From Gnetum montanum (lineage: Eukaryota > Streptophyta > Gnetopsida > Gnetales > Gnetaceae): a DNA stretch of 64,000 bases. The translations under genes were made by a program, and so were the position numbers. The stretch is from the NCBI GenBank assembly GCA_015680685.1, contig MNCI01008572.1:401969-465968 (forward strand), read 5' to 3'. Of the stretch, positions 47,802 to 60,225 are shown in pieces (position 1 is the stretch's first letter; every line of letters starts with the position of its first letter). A model generated the notes under the pieces. It had not been told where the DNA came from. It saw only the letters and a list, made by a program, of their open reading frames with translations, and did no database searches.

Positions 47802-48670
47802 TGATGAGTGGTGAGGTACCCCTATGCCCAACCATATGAATCACAGCCATTCACATGTGATCCAATTAAATTTTGTAGACTTTAATTACCAAGTACACTA
47901 GAGCTAAATGGTGAGTTTGTGTTATCCATTCATTGTCTTCCTAGTCTCACTTGTGAAATGCAAGTGTATGGTTAAGTGTGACTAAGGCATAAGATTTTTA
48001 TCATTTTATGTTTTATCAATTTGATTGCCTAAAATAATAATGAAAGTGAGGGTAATTAAATGCTAAGTGAATTATTGTCTAATCTAGCCTAACACAAGTA
48101 ACTATTCCCACTTCTTAGACACATCCTGAACTTCATGTAAACATCGTTGGGTTGTCAAACACTAACTATTTCTAAGCTACCAAGTGTCACACATATGTTC
48201 GAAGGGGTTGTGCTTGTGTATTTTAATTAATTTCTTAATTAATCAAGATTAATTTTTGAATGAATAACATTAAATGTGAACTACATGAAATCACAATGTA
48301 TAAATGCATAAAGAAAAAAAGTCTCAAGTGCTGCAAAGATGAATCAAAGAGATCATCTTTATTGCCAATACAATGGTGTGTTAAGGTACATCAATGCTTG
48401 AATAAAGATCCAATTACACTTAGACCTCCTACTACGAGCACTTGGAAAATATTCTAACTCTCAAATGAACAAACTACAAGAATTTCACTACTTGACTAAA
48501 AAACTCTCCCTGAATTGTATGTCCAAGGGCTACATTTATAGGCTCAGGAATACCACACAATATCATGTACCCGATATCACATCTTGGGCAATGATATCGT
48601 GTACTTGATATCATGGCCACCCCAATATCGGATACTTGATATCAGGGCTCATGTAAAACACAATTTATCA
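47802..48670 (-). repeat. Element F 5' LTR
   Basis: Minus sense TGATAAATTGTG...CCACTCATCA. TATA box at 48531-48542; six ATATC palindrome half-sites at about 48560-48645 just upstream. Confidence 0.88.
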
Positions 48671-48675
48671 GATGC
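48671..48675. repeat. Target-site duplication GATGC, right copy (element F)
   Basis: Identical to 39391-39395. Confidence 0.85.
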
Positions 48676-49088
48676 TATAAAAAGCAAGCTATCTTAGAGA
48701 AACTACATTAGACTTGGAAAGCTACATTGGACTCATGGAAACTACACTAGCCTTGTTGTGAAAATAAAAGTCCAAAAACTCCTACAGTGGTTGTAGATGG
48801 TTCTAGCATATTGTTTTGTTTTACCAACAGAAAACCCATGAAAAACCAAAATTTGGCAACTACCAAGGCATTTTTAGCATTCTCAAGCCCAAATACATGC
48901 ATGACAACATTTTCCACTTTGGAAGTGATGCAATAACAACTTATGAGACATTTTTTAGCCTCAAAAAGTTGAAGTATGCAAGATTGCAACCTTTGAACTA
49001 AAAACCTCACATTTTACAATAAAATCTAGCCTCAAGTTTAATGGTGAAGGTTACAAGTGTCAACATGAATTTTCTTAGTGGTGTTTTA
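48676..49088 (-). mobile_element. Element D 5' LTR, outer part
   Basis: It continues D after the F insertion, with repeats such as ACTACATTGGACTCATG near 48715-48760. It ends CAAGTGTCAAC...GTGGTGTTTTA, matching the end of the B LTR (CAAGTGTTAGCC...GTGGTGTTTCA). The flank after it is GTTAG. Confidence 0.6.
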
Positions 49089-49093
49089 GTTAG

Positions 49094-50499
49094 ATTTTAG
49101 TATTATTTTCCTAAGATTCATCTCCCTATCATTTCTATTGTATGTTTAGTATGATTAAGTGTATACTTGATTAGATATTTTTACCACATTATGTTATTAT
49201 CAATGGATTAAGTGAAAATTATATTAAATTGAAGACCATTTGTTGCTACAAGCTAAGTATCTCAAAACTTAGTCCATGGAGGTGTCCTTATGAAAGCATG
49301 AAGAACATTTTTGCAGGAACATTTCTGATGCTCAAAAGATAGCTAATAGAATTTCTAGTATCTCAAACATATTACCTAGTAGCATATAGGTCTTTTTTAA
49401 TACTTAGAGTTTTTCTTATGCGTTTCACTATTACTTAGTTTATTTTCTACTTTTCAGTTGATCATATTTTCTTCTAAGTATGTGTGCAATATATACTTGT
49501 TAATACCTATCTAGACAAGGTTCTAACTCCTTTAACAACTTTCAAATTCAGAAATTGATGGAAGTATGATAGGCATATGTTTTTTCACATCTTATGATAC
49601 AACATGATTACAAGAGTACATGTGCTAAATAGAAAATAATTATTATTCTCCCCAAGAATGAGCTAACAAGAATGACTTCCTATGACACAACCAATGATTT
49701 AAAACCTTTTCTACCCAACCCAAACCATCTTATTAAGCTAAATCCATCTAAAAAAGATACATTGGTGGAATAATTGATTACTAGGGATGAAGTTTAGGAA
49801 ATGGCAAGAGATATTAGGGATTACCTCATTGGAAATCCCAACATCAATATCAACACTAGAAACAATTTATTTTAAGACCATTATAGTGAGAAAAGTGATT
49901 ATAGTAGTATCTATGATGGTAATGAGGAGGAACATCCTCATGTTTCTCTTTCTACAAATGCTTTTCATTCACTACATTGTTTCACTCTACAATATGTAAA
50001 TCTCATTGGGTATATCAATCTATTCTACTTCCTAGCACCTTAAATGGCCACACCTACATCACTTATTTTAGTCAATCATGCCATCATAGTCCCACCATTA
50101 ACCAACTTGTCTTTTGTCCTATAGAATATTTCCAAATATAGCTATGGTCAATCCTACTTTTCCATTGCTAATAAAAATTATTAATCCATCTATTAACCTA
50201 TTACAATCATTACCTCACTTAATTCTAGTATAATATTCAAAAGTCTCTTTACCTTTTTCAACATCTACTTCCTACATTATGCCATTTAATGCTATTACAG
50301 AAACACCTATGAATGTCATGGTATTTTTTCAACTAATTTTATTTATTTATAATCCCATTATAAGAAATCCTACTTAGAAAATTTATATCATTGCTCTTGA
50401 ATTAATTTTTTTATTACAAGAATTTTCTTCTAGGCTATAGACAAACAAATATCAAACTAAGAAAGCTACTATATTACATGGAGATAGTCATGTAGTATC
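49094..50499 (+). mobile_element. Element I 5' region and gag N-terminus
   Basis: Mostly A+T-rich sequence without a long frame. From 49780 a frame reads MARDIRDYLIGNPNIN and later YDGNEEEHPHVSLSTN, which looks like the N-terminal part of a gag protein. Its LTR was not found. Confidence 0.4.
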
Positions 50500-51778
50500 T
50501 ATTAGTAGTCTCCTTATTGACCCTATCAATCTACTAATCCTCCTTATCAAAGATTTTAAATGGGTTTTGTTATCAAATTTTAGTAATTATAATACGTAAT
50601 TTTATCCCACCAATCATGTAATCATCTTCTAAAATGAACATATGTTAACTGATTATTCCCATACCAAGAAGTGTTTTCAACTCTTTGACTAGAAAAGCAC
50701 CTAACTAGTATAGATTCTTGTCCCATGGATCAATCATCTTTCTAGAGTATCTTTTCATGATCTTTGTGAAGATATTTAAGTATAACATTACCAAGGATGG
50801 TGCTTTGTAAAATCTCCTTGCGATCAAACAAGCATATAATAAGTCCATCTCCAAGTTCATTTCTAGATGGACATCTACTACCATGAAGATTACACATCCT
50901 TTGTCTAATGAGTAGTTGTTAGATATCTTTAAGGAATATTCCAATGATTAAATTAGAGGAAAATTAGTCTATCCTAAGCTAGTTGTCCTTAATAATGTAG
51001 TCACTTAAACCAAACATATTAAGGATGTGGTAATTCAATGTAATGATTGAGAGTGGGTTAACGTTCACAAAAAGGATAATGAGGCATCTAAAAAAGATAA
51101 ATCCTTCTAAAACATAAGGAAAAATTGTGGATTCAATGAACCAACCTACTATCAATTTAGCATCCAACAATGGAAGCCATAATTATGGAAACTAGAATCC
51201 AAATCCAAAGCCTAATGATGGTGGAAAAAACATGTTTAATAATGGAAAGAGGAGACCATAGATGGTAGGTTAAAATACCACAAGTTTCTAATGACCTACA
51301 TCTAATTGTACATATTTTTGTTAAAGGAGAAGCACATAATTCTAAAATAAGTCTTTGGATAAATAAAAAATTCTTTCAAGAGGCTTCAAACTTTACAAAT
51401 CATTCAATCTCAATGCTTGGAAGGAAATCCAGCTATTCCTAAGTGGTATAATTCCAATACGTCTTGGTATTATCATGAAGATGTAGGTCATGAAATAGGG
51501 GATTACAAAACAGTTAAGGATGATTTATAATCATTTTTAAAAAAATAAGAAATCATGTTCAACATACATATGTAACCTAGAAATTAAAATATGTAGATTT
51601 TCTAAGAATTTATGAATGCCAATTTAAGAAGAATTTCTACATTCCACTTGTAGAATAAGAAGAATTTTCCTAAGTCACATTTTATAATTTAAATGAGCCC
51701 TATCTAGATCAATTTCTATTAGTCCCTTGGCCAAATATATCAATAACTTAAAATTATTTTATCATTAAATTTTCTTAT
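50500..51778 (+). pseudogene. Element I gag core
   Basis: The plus strand shows VPWINHLSRVSFHDLCEDI, ITKDGALxNLLAIKQ, AYNKSISKFISRW and ITHPLSNExLLDIFKEY, the spacing of a retrotransposon gag domain with its K-Q-x-x-N/G-E-S-x-x-x-F block. Near 51470-51530 YHEDVGHEIGDYKTVKDDL corresponds to the C/H-type block of Tat-like gags. Stops are frequent. The fragment is cut at 51779 by the LTR of J. Confidence 0.6.
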
Positions 51779-52609
51779 TGATGAAGCATCAATAAGTTAG
51801 CTATGTCGATGTAGCCCCATCAATTCATCGCCATTGATGCATCCCAAGAGGTGTTGCCACATGTATATTAATGTTGATCCTCCTAAATCCTATATAGGTA
51901 TGCATATTGGCCACATTGATGGCACTATTGGTCAATTCTTTAGAAAAAATCTTGCAGTTTTCTACAATGGAACTTAGTGAAATTTTTCCTCTAAGTACCC
52001 ACAACATGAATTGAATTGATTGTATAGAATTTTATTCGAGTGTAATATGTACTTGGACATAGTTTCATGAACAATAATAAAATCAAGATTTCTCCTCTCC
52101 ATTGCAACACTTGTATTACTTTAAGTTTACTTTCTAGTATTCTAATTTAAATGCAATTTACTTTCTTATACTCAAGTGTTTAATATTCTAATTCATAATT
52201 AACATGAGTATGATCACTTTGAGTATAATATACTAATGCTTTGTAATCCTAACAGTGAATACTTGGTATGCCTAGCAGTAAACACTTAGTAACCCAGTAG
52301 TGTTAGTATACATTCAACATATGTTCAAAAAGTGGGAACAGATGCTTCATGTTTGCAATAGTTTAGTCATTAATTAGTAAAGCTAAATATTTCAACACTT
52401 CCTTCAGTTAATCATTTTGTACTTAAAGAAAATTATAAAAATTATAAAAATAATCATAACAACAAAGTTAACACAAGTGATGATTGAAAATACCGTGACT
52501 AGTAACCACATGTTTTACTATCTAAGGATATAAGTCACTTAGGTAAAAAAAGCTCATGGAATTTGACCGAATCATGCATACATGCTAGTAATTCATATAG
52601 TGCTCATCA
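51779..52609 (+). repeat. Element J 5' LTR (F family)
   Basis: It opens TGATGAAGCATC and ends TGCTCATCA, like the F and A LTRs; the second half aligns with A 16910-17313. A probable TATA box CCTATATAGG lies near 51889. Inverted CATCAAT/ATTGATG units cluster at 51786-51840 upstream of it. Confidence 0.7.
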
Positions 52610-52610
52610 T

Positions 52611-52628
52611 TAGTGTAATTGTTGGGCA
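52611..52628 (+). other. Primer binding site of element J (tRNA-Asp type, decayed)
   Basis: TAGTGTAATTGTTGGGCA, just after the LTR end, keeps the shape of TGGCGCCGTTGCCGGGGA with mostly transition changes. Confidence 0.55.
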
Positions 52629-52763
52629 TTTTGATTCAACAATGTGTAATATCTATTTTTAAATAATAAAATCATACAAGGTTATTGTATGAGTATAATG
52701 CTTGATTCTTAAAAAATAATAATAATATTTTATTTGAGGCATATTACATAAGAGCAAACTAAA

Positions 52764-55028
52764 ATGTCTTCTTCTCACAAGGCTTATGTACCACCTACTG
52801 ATGATTCTAACTAGCAAAAATATATATCTAGAAGGAATGATGATGAGATATCTTAATAACTAAATGTTTTCTATGCACATCTAGATCCCTAATATTCTTA
52901 CTTTATTTTCATCCTCCATCAGGATGAACAACTATGTTGGAGAGACTTGGAGAATAATGTTGTGTTGCTCCCTGATCATTCTATTCCTTCAATGTTCATG
53001 GTAGCTCTTATGTAGTTGGTGATTAAACCAGCAACCCTAGACTACTAAATGAAGGAGCATCTCTCTAGGGACTATTAGCCAAACAATGGTCAACTCAAAA
53101 AATATAAACTCATGGAGGTATGCTAGGAAGCCTCTAAAGACAAAAAGGTCTTGATCTCATTGACTTTACGATTAGAGAAGGAGGATCCATAATTTTCATT
53201 AGGGTGATCCCATCACCAAACTCCTCCTTCCTTTGTTGAGGATAACACAACTCATTAATTGTTATGTTCAACCTTGGCAAGCAACCAAGATAAGGGGAAA
53301 ATTGATTCTAGAACTAGGGGAACCTCAAGGCTAAGGACCTCCAACCATTCACTAGAAGAATAATCAAGCAATCAAAGAAGGAGAGAGAGCTAGCACAACT
53401 CTTCTAGTTCTCCATCCTCTTCATCTTCCTAATCATCAAATGTTAACTAGGAGGAATATGACTAGGACTAAAGGAAAAATGATTAAGGCTAATATGGAGA
53501 TGCCAAGAGATCCCATCATAGAGATGGAAATAGAGAGCATAGAAAGAAGCTAGAAGAGAAAGGATATCATTGGGAAAGAGGGCATAATAGGAAACATCAT
53601 AGAAGGTATTATCATAACAGGGACCACCATGAATATGATAACTATGATGATCCATTTCTTGCTACAAGAATCATGATAAACATCTCGAAGGTAGTTCATT
53701 TTTGCACCAAGGATCACAGGAATAGTTGAATCAAACAGTTTGATATGAATACTATTTTTAAGTATAAAGGAGGATATAATGCTGATCCATAACATCATTT
53801 GTAAGTGTTCCATGATGCCTATTCATTTTAGAACATTGAAAATGAGTGGCAAAAACTCATAATATTTCCTAGGATACTTGTCAAATAAGTTGAAAGTTAG
53901 TACTAATCCATGGAGGTGGAATCTATCTATAGATGAAGTACAATGTTGGAGCTATTAAATGATAAATATCAAACATACCCTAAGGCTTATAACTTTATGA
54001 AATAAATCCAAGGATAAAAATAAGACAATCATGAATTCCTTCATGCAGATTTGGGAAGGTATTACTTTCTTTGACACCAATGCCCAAGACATGGCTTCTT
54101 TCAAAGGGAAAAAATTTGGCACATAATAGATGGAGTTAAAAATAAAACTTAAAAAACTCTTAGGGTTTTATGCCAAAGGGAGATATTCTAAAATGAGAGC
54201 CTATCAAATCCAAAGGCTTATTGATCAAGTGGATAGGGATGAATGAGAACTTTAAAATAGATAAATTATAAAGAAGTATAATAGAGACACCTACATTTGC
54301 AAAAGGAAGGTACGTCTCTATGATCCTAAAGAAAAAATAATAGAAGAAGTGGTATGAAGAAAAGCCTAGATAATTTAAAATTTTGTAACAAAGATATCAA
54401 ATAAGGTGAAAAAAATGTGATACTCATTAAATGAGAAGTTTCAAACTTCTCTAAAAATTATGGAGGAGAAACTAGAGCAAGGGAATCAAGATAAGGATAG
54501 AAGAAAAAGAATGAATGTAGGGAAGGATTACGATAGTTGATGAGGTTGCAGATTTTGAAATAGAAGAAGAAGGATGTAACATTGCTAATATGAACATCCC
54601 AAGAGATGTTGTCCTTTAGTGTTAGACCTACAAGAATCTAGGGTCTATAACTTAAATCCAAAATTTGCAAAAAGCTAACCACCTTGAAGATTGTCTTATC
54701 GACAAGGCAATTATTAGCAATAGTTCTACCAACAACAATATTATCCAAGTGAAGTACCACCTCAACCTCAAGATCATTATCATCAATCAAAAACCTAACA
54801 ATTTTGGGGGATTCCACCACTAAGGCAACAATATCCTTACAACTGACTAGATCTATATGGATATTATGTCTAGCAACCTATGTCTCCTAGTGACTCTATA
54901 AGCCATACTTCTTTCTCTTATCATTACTAAGCCCCCTTCCCCTAAATATTATAGATCTACTACAATATGAGTTAAACCTTCTTCAACATACACTCCTCAT
55001 TACCCACCACAACACTCAATTTTAGCAC
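52764..55028 (+). pseudogene. Element J gag (truncated)
   Basis: ATG at 52764 (MSSSHKAYVPPTDD). The middle is basic and His/Arg-rich (about 53540-53650), then the gag core at 53740-53960 (FKYKGGYNADP, NIENEWQKLI, MLELLNDKYQTYPKAYNF), parallel to F. Near 54590-54660 MNIPRDVVL...TYKNLGS corresponds to the Cys-rich block of F. Many stops. At about 55029 it joins element E, which runs the other way. Confidence 0.65.
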
Positions 55029-57073
55029 CCTCATATGACAAGTGAATCTCTTGATGTATAGGAGATGAGACTGCCTAAAACTTACCCAACCATGACCCTC
55101 CTAGGATTATGTTAAATCCATATGTTTCTTCAACCACTAGAAAGCTATCATATGTGGGATACTATTTCTCATCTATGAAATCCAAGGAGATAGAACCTCA
55201 AACTACTACTCATGATCCATTTAATGACTTAAATACAAAGGTAGAGATTTCTTGGATGTTTTTGGTTAAGCCTAGTTTCTTAACGATGGTAAATAGTACC
55301 ATATTAGTTGTATCCCCATCATCTACATGAACATAATGAATCTTATACTTGCCAATGCATATGGTAATAATAATAGGAGCAGATAGTACTTCTTTATTTC
55401 ATAAGTCAATCTTCACTTCACTATTACATAAGGTGAGCATGCAATGATATTTTTCCTCCCTAAGTAAGGTTTGCTTAATGACAGAGTGAATGGAGTTTTG
55501 TTGATGGGCATGTTTCCATTCATAATATTTAAGGTTAATATTTAAGCTAGCACATTCCTATGAGTGGGAGAGATCATGACTAGGTCATATAGGTCCAATG
55601 GCATGTTCTTTTGTTTGAGGGATGATTCGGCTTGTTCCATTATTGTGAGGAAATTTTCTCCCTTGGTGTGTGATCTTTCAGCCTTGTTAATTTTACTTTT
55701 CTCCATTCTCCCTATAATATTTAGCTCAAATTTCAACATATGTGTCTTGGGCCCCTTGTTCATGGGTATAGGTAATCTTGGTATAGACCTCAGTGGGTCA
55801 ACATGCTTCCAAGCCTTTTGTTATTGGCTACCTTTAGTGAGATTAGTTATTGGTTTGGTGATAGGTTATTTTCATTACCATTTTGGTGGATTCCTATTAA
55901 CCTTTGAGTTATTGACCATAAAAGGTAAGCCTTGATAGGTAACCCTTCTAAGTCTAGGGAACCATTCATTATTGGTTTTCATCATAGAGTTATTGAACCT
56001 GTCCTTGCACTTGAAGTTAGGCTTTGGCTAGTTGGAAGTCTATGATGTAGAGGGTTGTGAAGGATCATAGGATGTGTTTCATGGTGGAGAGTTTTTCCTA
56101 TCTACTTGTTCCATATCCTTGGATAATATAGCCATGGTTGTTTGTGCTTGGTTGGCCTTATCCTTGTCCTCCTAGTATGCTGGTGCTTGTAGACCACATA
56201 GGCTAGATCATTATTGGCCTTTGCAACCTCTTCTATGTTCTTGATTTGCAAAAATACATGGCTTAGTGATTAAGGTTCTAAATAGTAAAACTTTAACTTG
56301 ATAATGTCATTAACTACTCTGTTAAAGATGGCCAAGAGGTGGGGTCTCAAAGATGGGCTTAAGGATGTTGTTGAACATTGCATTCCATCTTTGAATAAAC
56401 CTTTGGATAGGTTCAAGTGGCCCCTACCTCACTTTCATAAGTTTATCTAATGCTATATTAGGCTTCAATTTTTATTTGAAGTGGTTACTAAATTAGGGTC
56501 TCAAATCCTCAAGGGAGGATATAGAACCTCTAGGTAAGGTTTGATACCAGTCTAGGGTCTTTCCATTTAGAAGCATAGTGAAAATTTATAGTATTATATG
56601 AGGTCATGCTTTCAATAGGAGGCAATTAGTTTAGAAGATGACAAGGTGTGCTTAGGGTCTTCTTCATCATTGTATTTGATGAAGTTTGGAATAGGCATGT
56701 CTACAAGTAATGTAATCTGGAAAGTTGTAGGGCTAATGGAATCATCCTGGTAGAAGTTCATAACTCTTAACATTTATGTTGTATTGGCCTCAATTATTTT
56801 CACCTTCTTAGTAAGATCTTGGATTATTTTAAAGGATTTATCCATGCCTTATGGAGCTCTTGAGAGTTATGCTTGTTGTTGGACAACTAGTGGTTATGGG
56901 ATAGGCAACGATATAGATTGGAGAGGTTGTATAACTACTATTGTGGGAGGGTTAAACATGGAAAATGATTCTTGCATTGGGGCCTAAGTAACAAAGGGGT
57001 TGTTGATACACATTGAATTTTCATTCCAAGAGAAGGACTAGCCTATTACACCTAGGATTTTTAGTTCTTCCAG
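55029..57073 (-). pseudogene. Element E gag-protease remnant (B family, truncated at both ends)
   Basis: The minus strand matches B: MNFYQDDSIS and MPIPNFIKYN near 56760-56680 (gag), LKQKNMPLDLYDLVMISP near 55600, protease VHVDDGDTTNMVLF near 55330 with the active-site Asp kept, then IILGGSWLGKF and SSPIHQEIHLSYE ending near 55030. Roughly the first 150 residues of gag are missing because the LTR of L2 starts at 57074. Stops and shifts throughout. Confidence 0.78.
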
Positions 57074-60000
57074 TGATCAAATCTTCCATACCATAAGCAC
57101 ATTAAGTGGCACCTAGGTAACAAAATAAGTAAATGATGCCAAAATAATGCAAAATTCTGTAGTAATAATGCAAGAATAATCGAAATCATATGGAATCGAT
57201 GGTTAAACAAGGTTTAAATGAGGCCACTAGGGTTACAAGGGATAGGCTAAACAAACGGGACAAAGTAAAGGTCAAATAATGTCAATGGAGACCAAATGGT
57301 AGGAACATTTGCTGGAATGGGGCCAAGTGAGACCCCATTAACCATAAATGAACCCAAACAATGAAGGTTAGAAATGCATAACAAGGCTAAATTGAGTCAA
57401 AACATAGTGAAAAAAGGCTAAACCAATCAAGGTAGAAAACATAAGGTAAAACATGATCAATATTGGTCAATTAGGATTAGATTTTGCCAGTTTTAAGCCT
57501 TAGAGGATCATAGTAGATGTCTATAGGTTTGATATGTCCTTTGAAAGCAATTTAAAGGCCAAAATACCACCTTTTCTTATGCCTATAGTAGGCTCACCTA
57601 AGGATTATGTTGGTCAGCATAGTTAGAACAAGCTCCAACATAGTTAGCATCAATAGGTAGTTTCCATGATTTTTTCTGGCTAGTTTTGAGTTCTTAATGG
57701 TTTGTATGGCTAGCACAATGGACTAAGATTGAGGTTTTATGAATTATGGCATTTTTTTGACCCTTGGAAAGCTATAAATGATGAAAATATTTATGACTAT
57801 GTTGGGACTATGCTGGCTAGCATAGTCTCAACATAAATGCATGGGAAAAGTGGATGTTCCATCAGCTTCCTAGGGTAGCACAAGATCTAGAAAATACTAA
57901 ATAATCCATTTTAAAGTCAAAATAGTCTACTAAAAGTGAAGTTTTGGCACCTACACCCCATGACTATGTTGGACAATGTAGTTGAAGGTTGCTCTAGCGT
58001 ACATGGATCACACATTGAGCTTTTCACAGTCCAATAAGGTCAAATTGTAGCTAACCTTATGATTTTAGGGTTTTAGGTTTCTAAAATTAATTTTTTAATC
58101 ATTCTAAGTTCTTTTAGACTAGTTATGTCTTCTCTAGGTAGGGACTATGCTGAGACTACACTGACCAATGTAGTTCCAAGCCTACCTTAGCATAGATGAA
58201 TGGAATCTAGCATTCCCATGGTCAAAACAATGTGAAATTATGACTATGCAATGTTGGGTAATGATCTGAGTGTCTCATGTTAAATTTTAGATCATTTGGG
58301 ATGTTATGATGGTAATTACACCAACTCACAGTCATGACTACATTGGGAATATGCTAGCTAGCATAGTCATGGCCTATCCTAGTGTAGTAAGATGTGAATC
58401 TTGGCTTTAGATGGGCTTATGTGATTAATAAATTAGGTTATTGGGTTTACTAGTGTCTCTAGATATTCTTTTGGCTTAGGATGATCAATTCTAGAGGTTG
58501 CTTCAGTTTTGAAATTATCATTTCCCATTTGGACCATGCTAGCCAGCATAGTTGTGCCTAGCCTTAGTGTAGATGAAGGAAACCTAACATTTCCAAGGTT
58601 AAAATGAGGTGGAATTATAGCTGGGTAAGACCAAACAAGGATTTGGGTTTTCAAGTTATGTTCTAGGCTATTTAAAGTGTCAAATCAATACTTGAATCAT
58701 CCTATGACCATGACTATGCTAGGAATATGATACCTAGCATAGTCTAAGTCTCTTCCAATGTATTCACAAGATGAATATTGTATTTTAGCTAAATTTCATG
58801 ATCAATCAACTGGATTTTTAAGTTCTTGGATCACTTGTGTTTATAACTAGGGTTTCAAGCCCAAAATGGTCAATTTTGATGGTTATTTGGATGTCAAAAT
58901 GGCCATGCATCATTAGACTATGTTGGCTAGTATAGTCCTAGCATAGATGTGGGGTGCAAAGTGAGTTTTGACCATTTTCAACTCATGCTGCAAGGTTTAG
59001 TAGCTCTTGAAGACTCCAACAGGGTTTTGGGATTAAAATGATGTACTGAGAAATTGATTTGACATGTTGTTGGCTTATTTTGGTGTTTCCATAGTGGGAG
59101 TACACTCGGACTACCCTAGCTAGCATAGTCCTAGGCTTCCTTAGTGTAGTCCCAAGGTGGAAATGGGATTTGACTTACTTTTGTCTCATAGTTTGCTAAT
59201 GCAAGTTCACTGGAGGATCCAAGGGAGTGTGAAGGTTAAGATATATCAGTTTAGAGGTTATTTTTGGTTTTTAATGGATCATCCTCTCTTAACTACATTT
59301 GTACTATACTAGCTAGCATATTCTTGACCATATCTAACGTAGTTTGAAGGTGGGAGAAGGATCTTTTCCATTTTTGCTTAGTTTCCTAGGGTTTCAGGCT
59401 TACCAAAGACTCTAGGGTTCAAAGTGTGTTATCTTGGAGGCTATTTCTATCTTGTTATGTTCATTTCTTACTCAAATACTAGGACTATGTTGGCTATCAT
59501 AGTTGAGGCCTCCCCCAATGTATTCCATGCAAGAGAAATGATTTTTAATGTTCTTTGACTAGTTTTGTGGAGCTCTAAAGCTCTTGGATGCTTTGGCTAG
59601 GGTTTGGTACATGGTGTGGTAATTTTTGAGTTGATTGGAATTTTGGTTGATGGTAGAAGACATTATCCCACTTGGCACTATGCTAGGCAACATAGTTAGG
59701 CTATTGGTCAACATAGTTACAAAAAATAGTAGGCTTTGATTTTAGTTTTAACCTTCCTTGATGTTTAATTTCCATCAATGTCAACACTTGGTTTCCCATA
59801 TTGGCCATAAGGTTTCATGACATATATGGATGGCTAGAAGTTAGATTATAGTAGTGGATGGGATTTGGAACCAATCCCAAGGATTCTAAGGGCCTAATAT
59901 TTAGTGTAGTCACTATGAGAAGGCTTAAATCCAAGTGTAGTATGATTTTTATTGGCTTGTTACATAGGCACCTAGTGGAGCCCATCTTAGATTTTATATT

Positions 60001-60200
60001 TTAAATGTATTTAGTTTCCACTCAACCAAAATTTTCCCACTTTCTAATTGCTATCATGGAGTTAAGTGGGGCTTGGATAACTATTTTGGAGAAACTAGGG
60101 TTTTGAAGGTAGGCACATAAGTTTGGGAGTGGTTATCAAATTACAATTTTGCATAAGTCATGATTCTCTCATCACTCTCATCCCATAATGCATAGCATAA
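57074..60200 (-). mobile_element. Element L2 long LTR (judged 3' LTR, minus sense; inner end uncertain)
   Basis: Second copy of the L LTR. It starts TGATCAAATC within gag of E. The CTTAAAAC box (57489-57510) corresponds to 19766-19787 of L1, and the palindrome array follows. The sequence after the array (59750-60160) also aligns with 21500-21900 of L1. Confidence 0.6.
57606..59700. repeat. ~193-bp tandem array with central palindrome (L2, about 11 units)
   Basis: Cores at about 57606, 57810, 57965, 58157, 58350, 58535, 58726, 58919, 59112, 59305, 59486 and 59679; most spacings are 185-193. Examples: a perfect 16-base palindrome TATGCTAGCTAGCATA at 58350-58365, and GACTATGCTGGCTAGCATAG near 57808. 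A second phrase (CCTTAGTGTAG or a variant) follows most cores by about 20 bases. Confidence 0.85.
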
Positions 60201-60225
60201 AGATTTACATCTTTCTCATGGCTTT

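Larger units (their letters stand above)
39396..48670 (-). mobile_element. Element F: full-length Ty3/gypsy-type LTR retrotransposon
   Basis: About 9.3 kb with a 5-bp duplication, LTRs of 851 and 869 bases, a tRNA-Asp-type primer site, gag, pol (RT, RNase H, integrase), a 2-kb 3' untranslated region and a G-rich polypurine tract. In one 60-base stretch the LTRs differ at 3 positions, so it is older than B. Elements A and J belong to the same family. It is inserted in the 5' LTR of element D. Confidence 0.9.

Noticed and set aside
19199-49088. L1 and D as one 14-kb element (antisense gene and LTR of L1 with gag-protease and 5' LTR of D)
   Set aside because: The D 5' LTR resembles B more than the L LTR, and the outer flanks (TTAGG at 19194 and GTTAG at 49089) are not a clean duplication. 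It remains possible but unsupported.
17314-57110. A split-genome system: pol-only element C and gag-protease-only element E sharing one leader array
   Set aside because: C and E are cut at exactly the same base of the array-bearing sequence (19199 and 57074, both at a TG). That is better read as the terminus of a separate element (L) inserted into two different hosts than as a shared leader.
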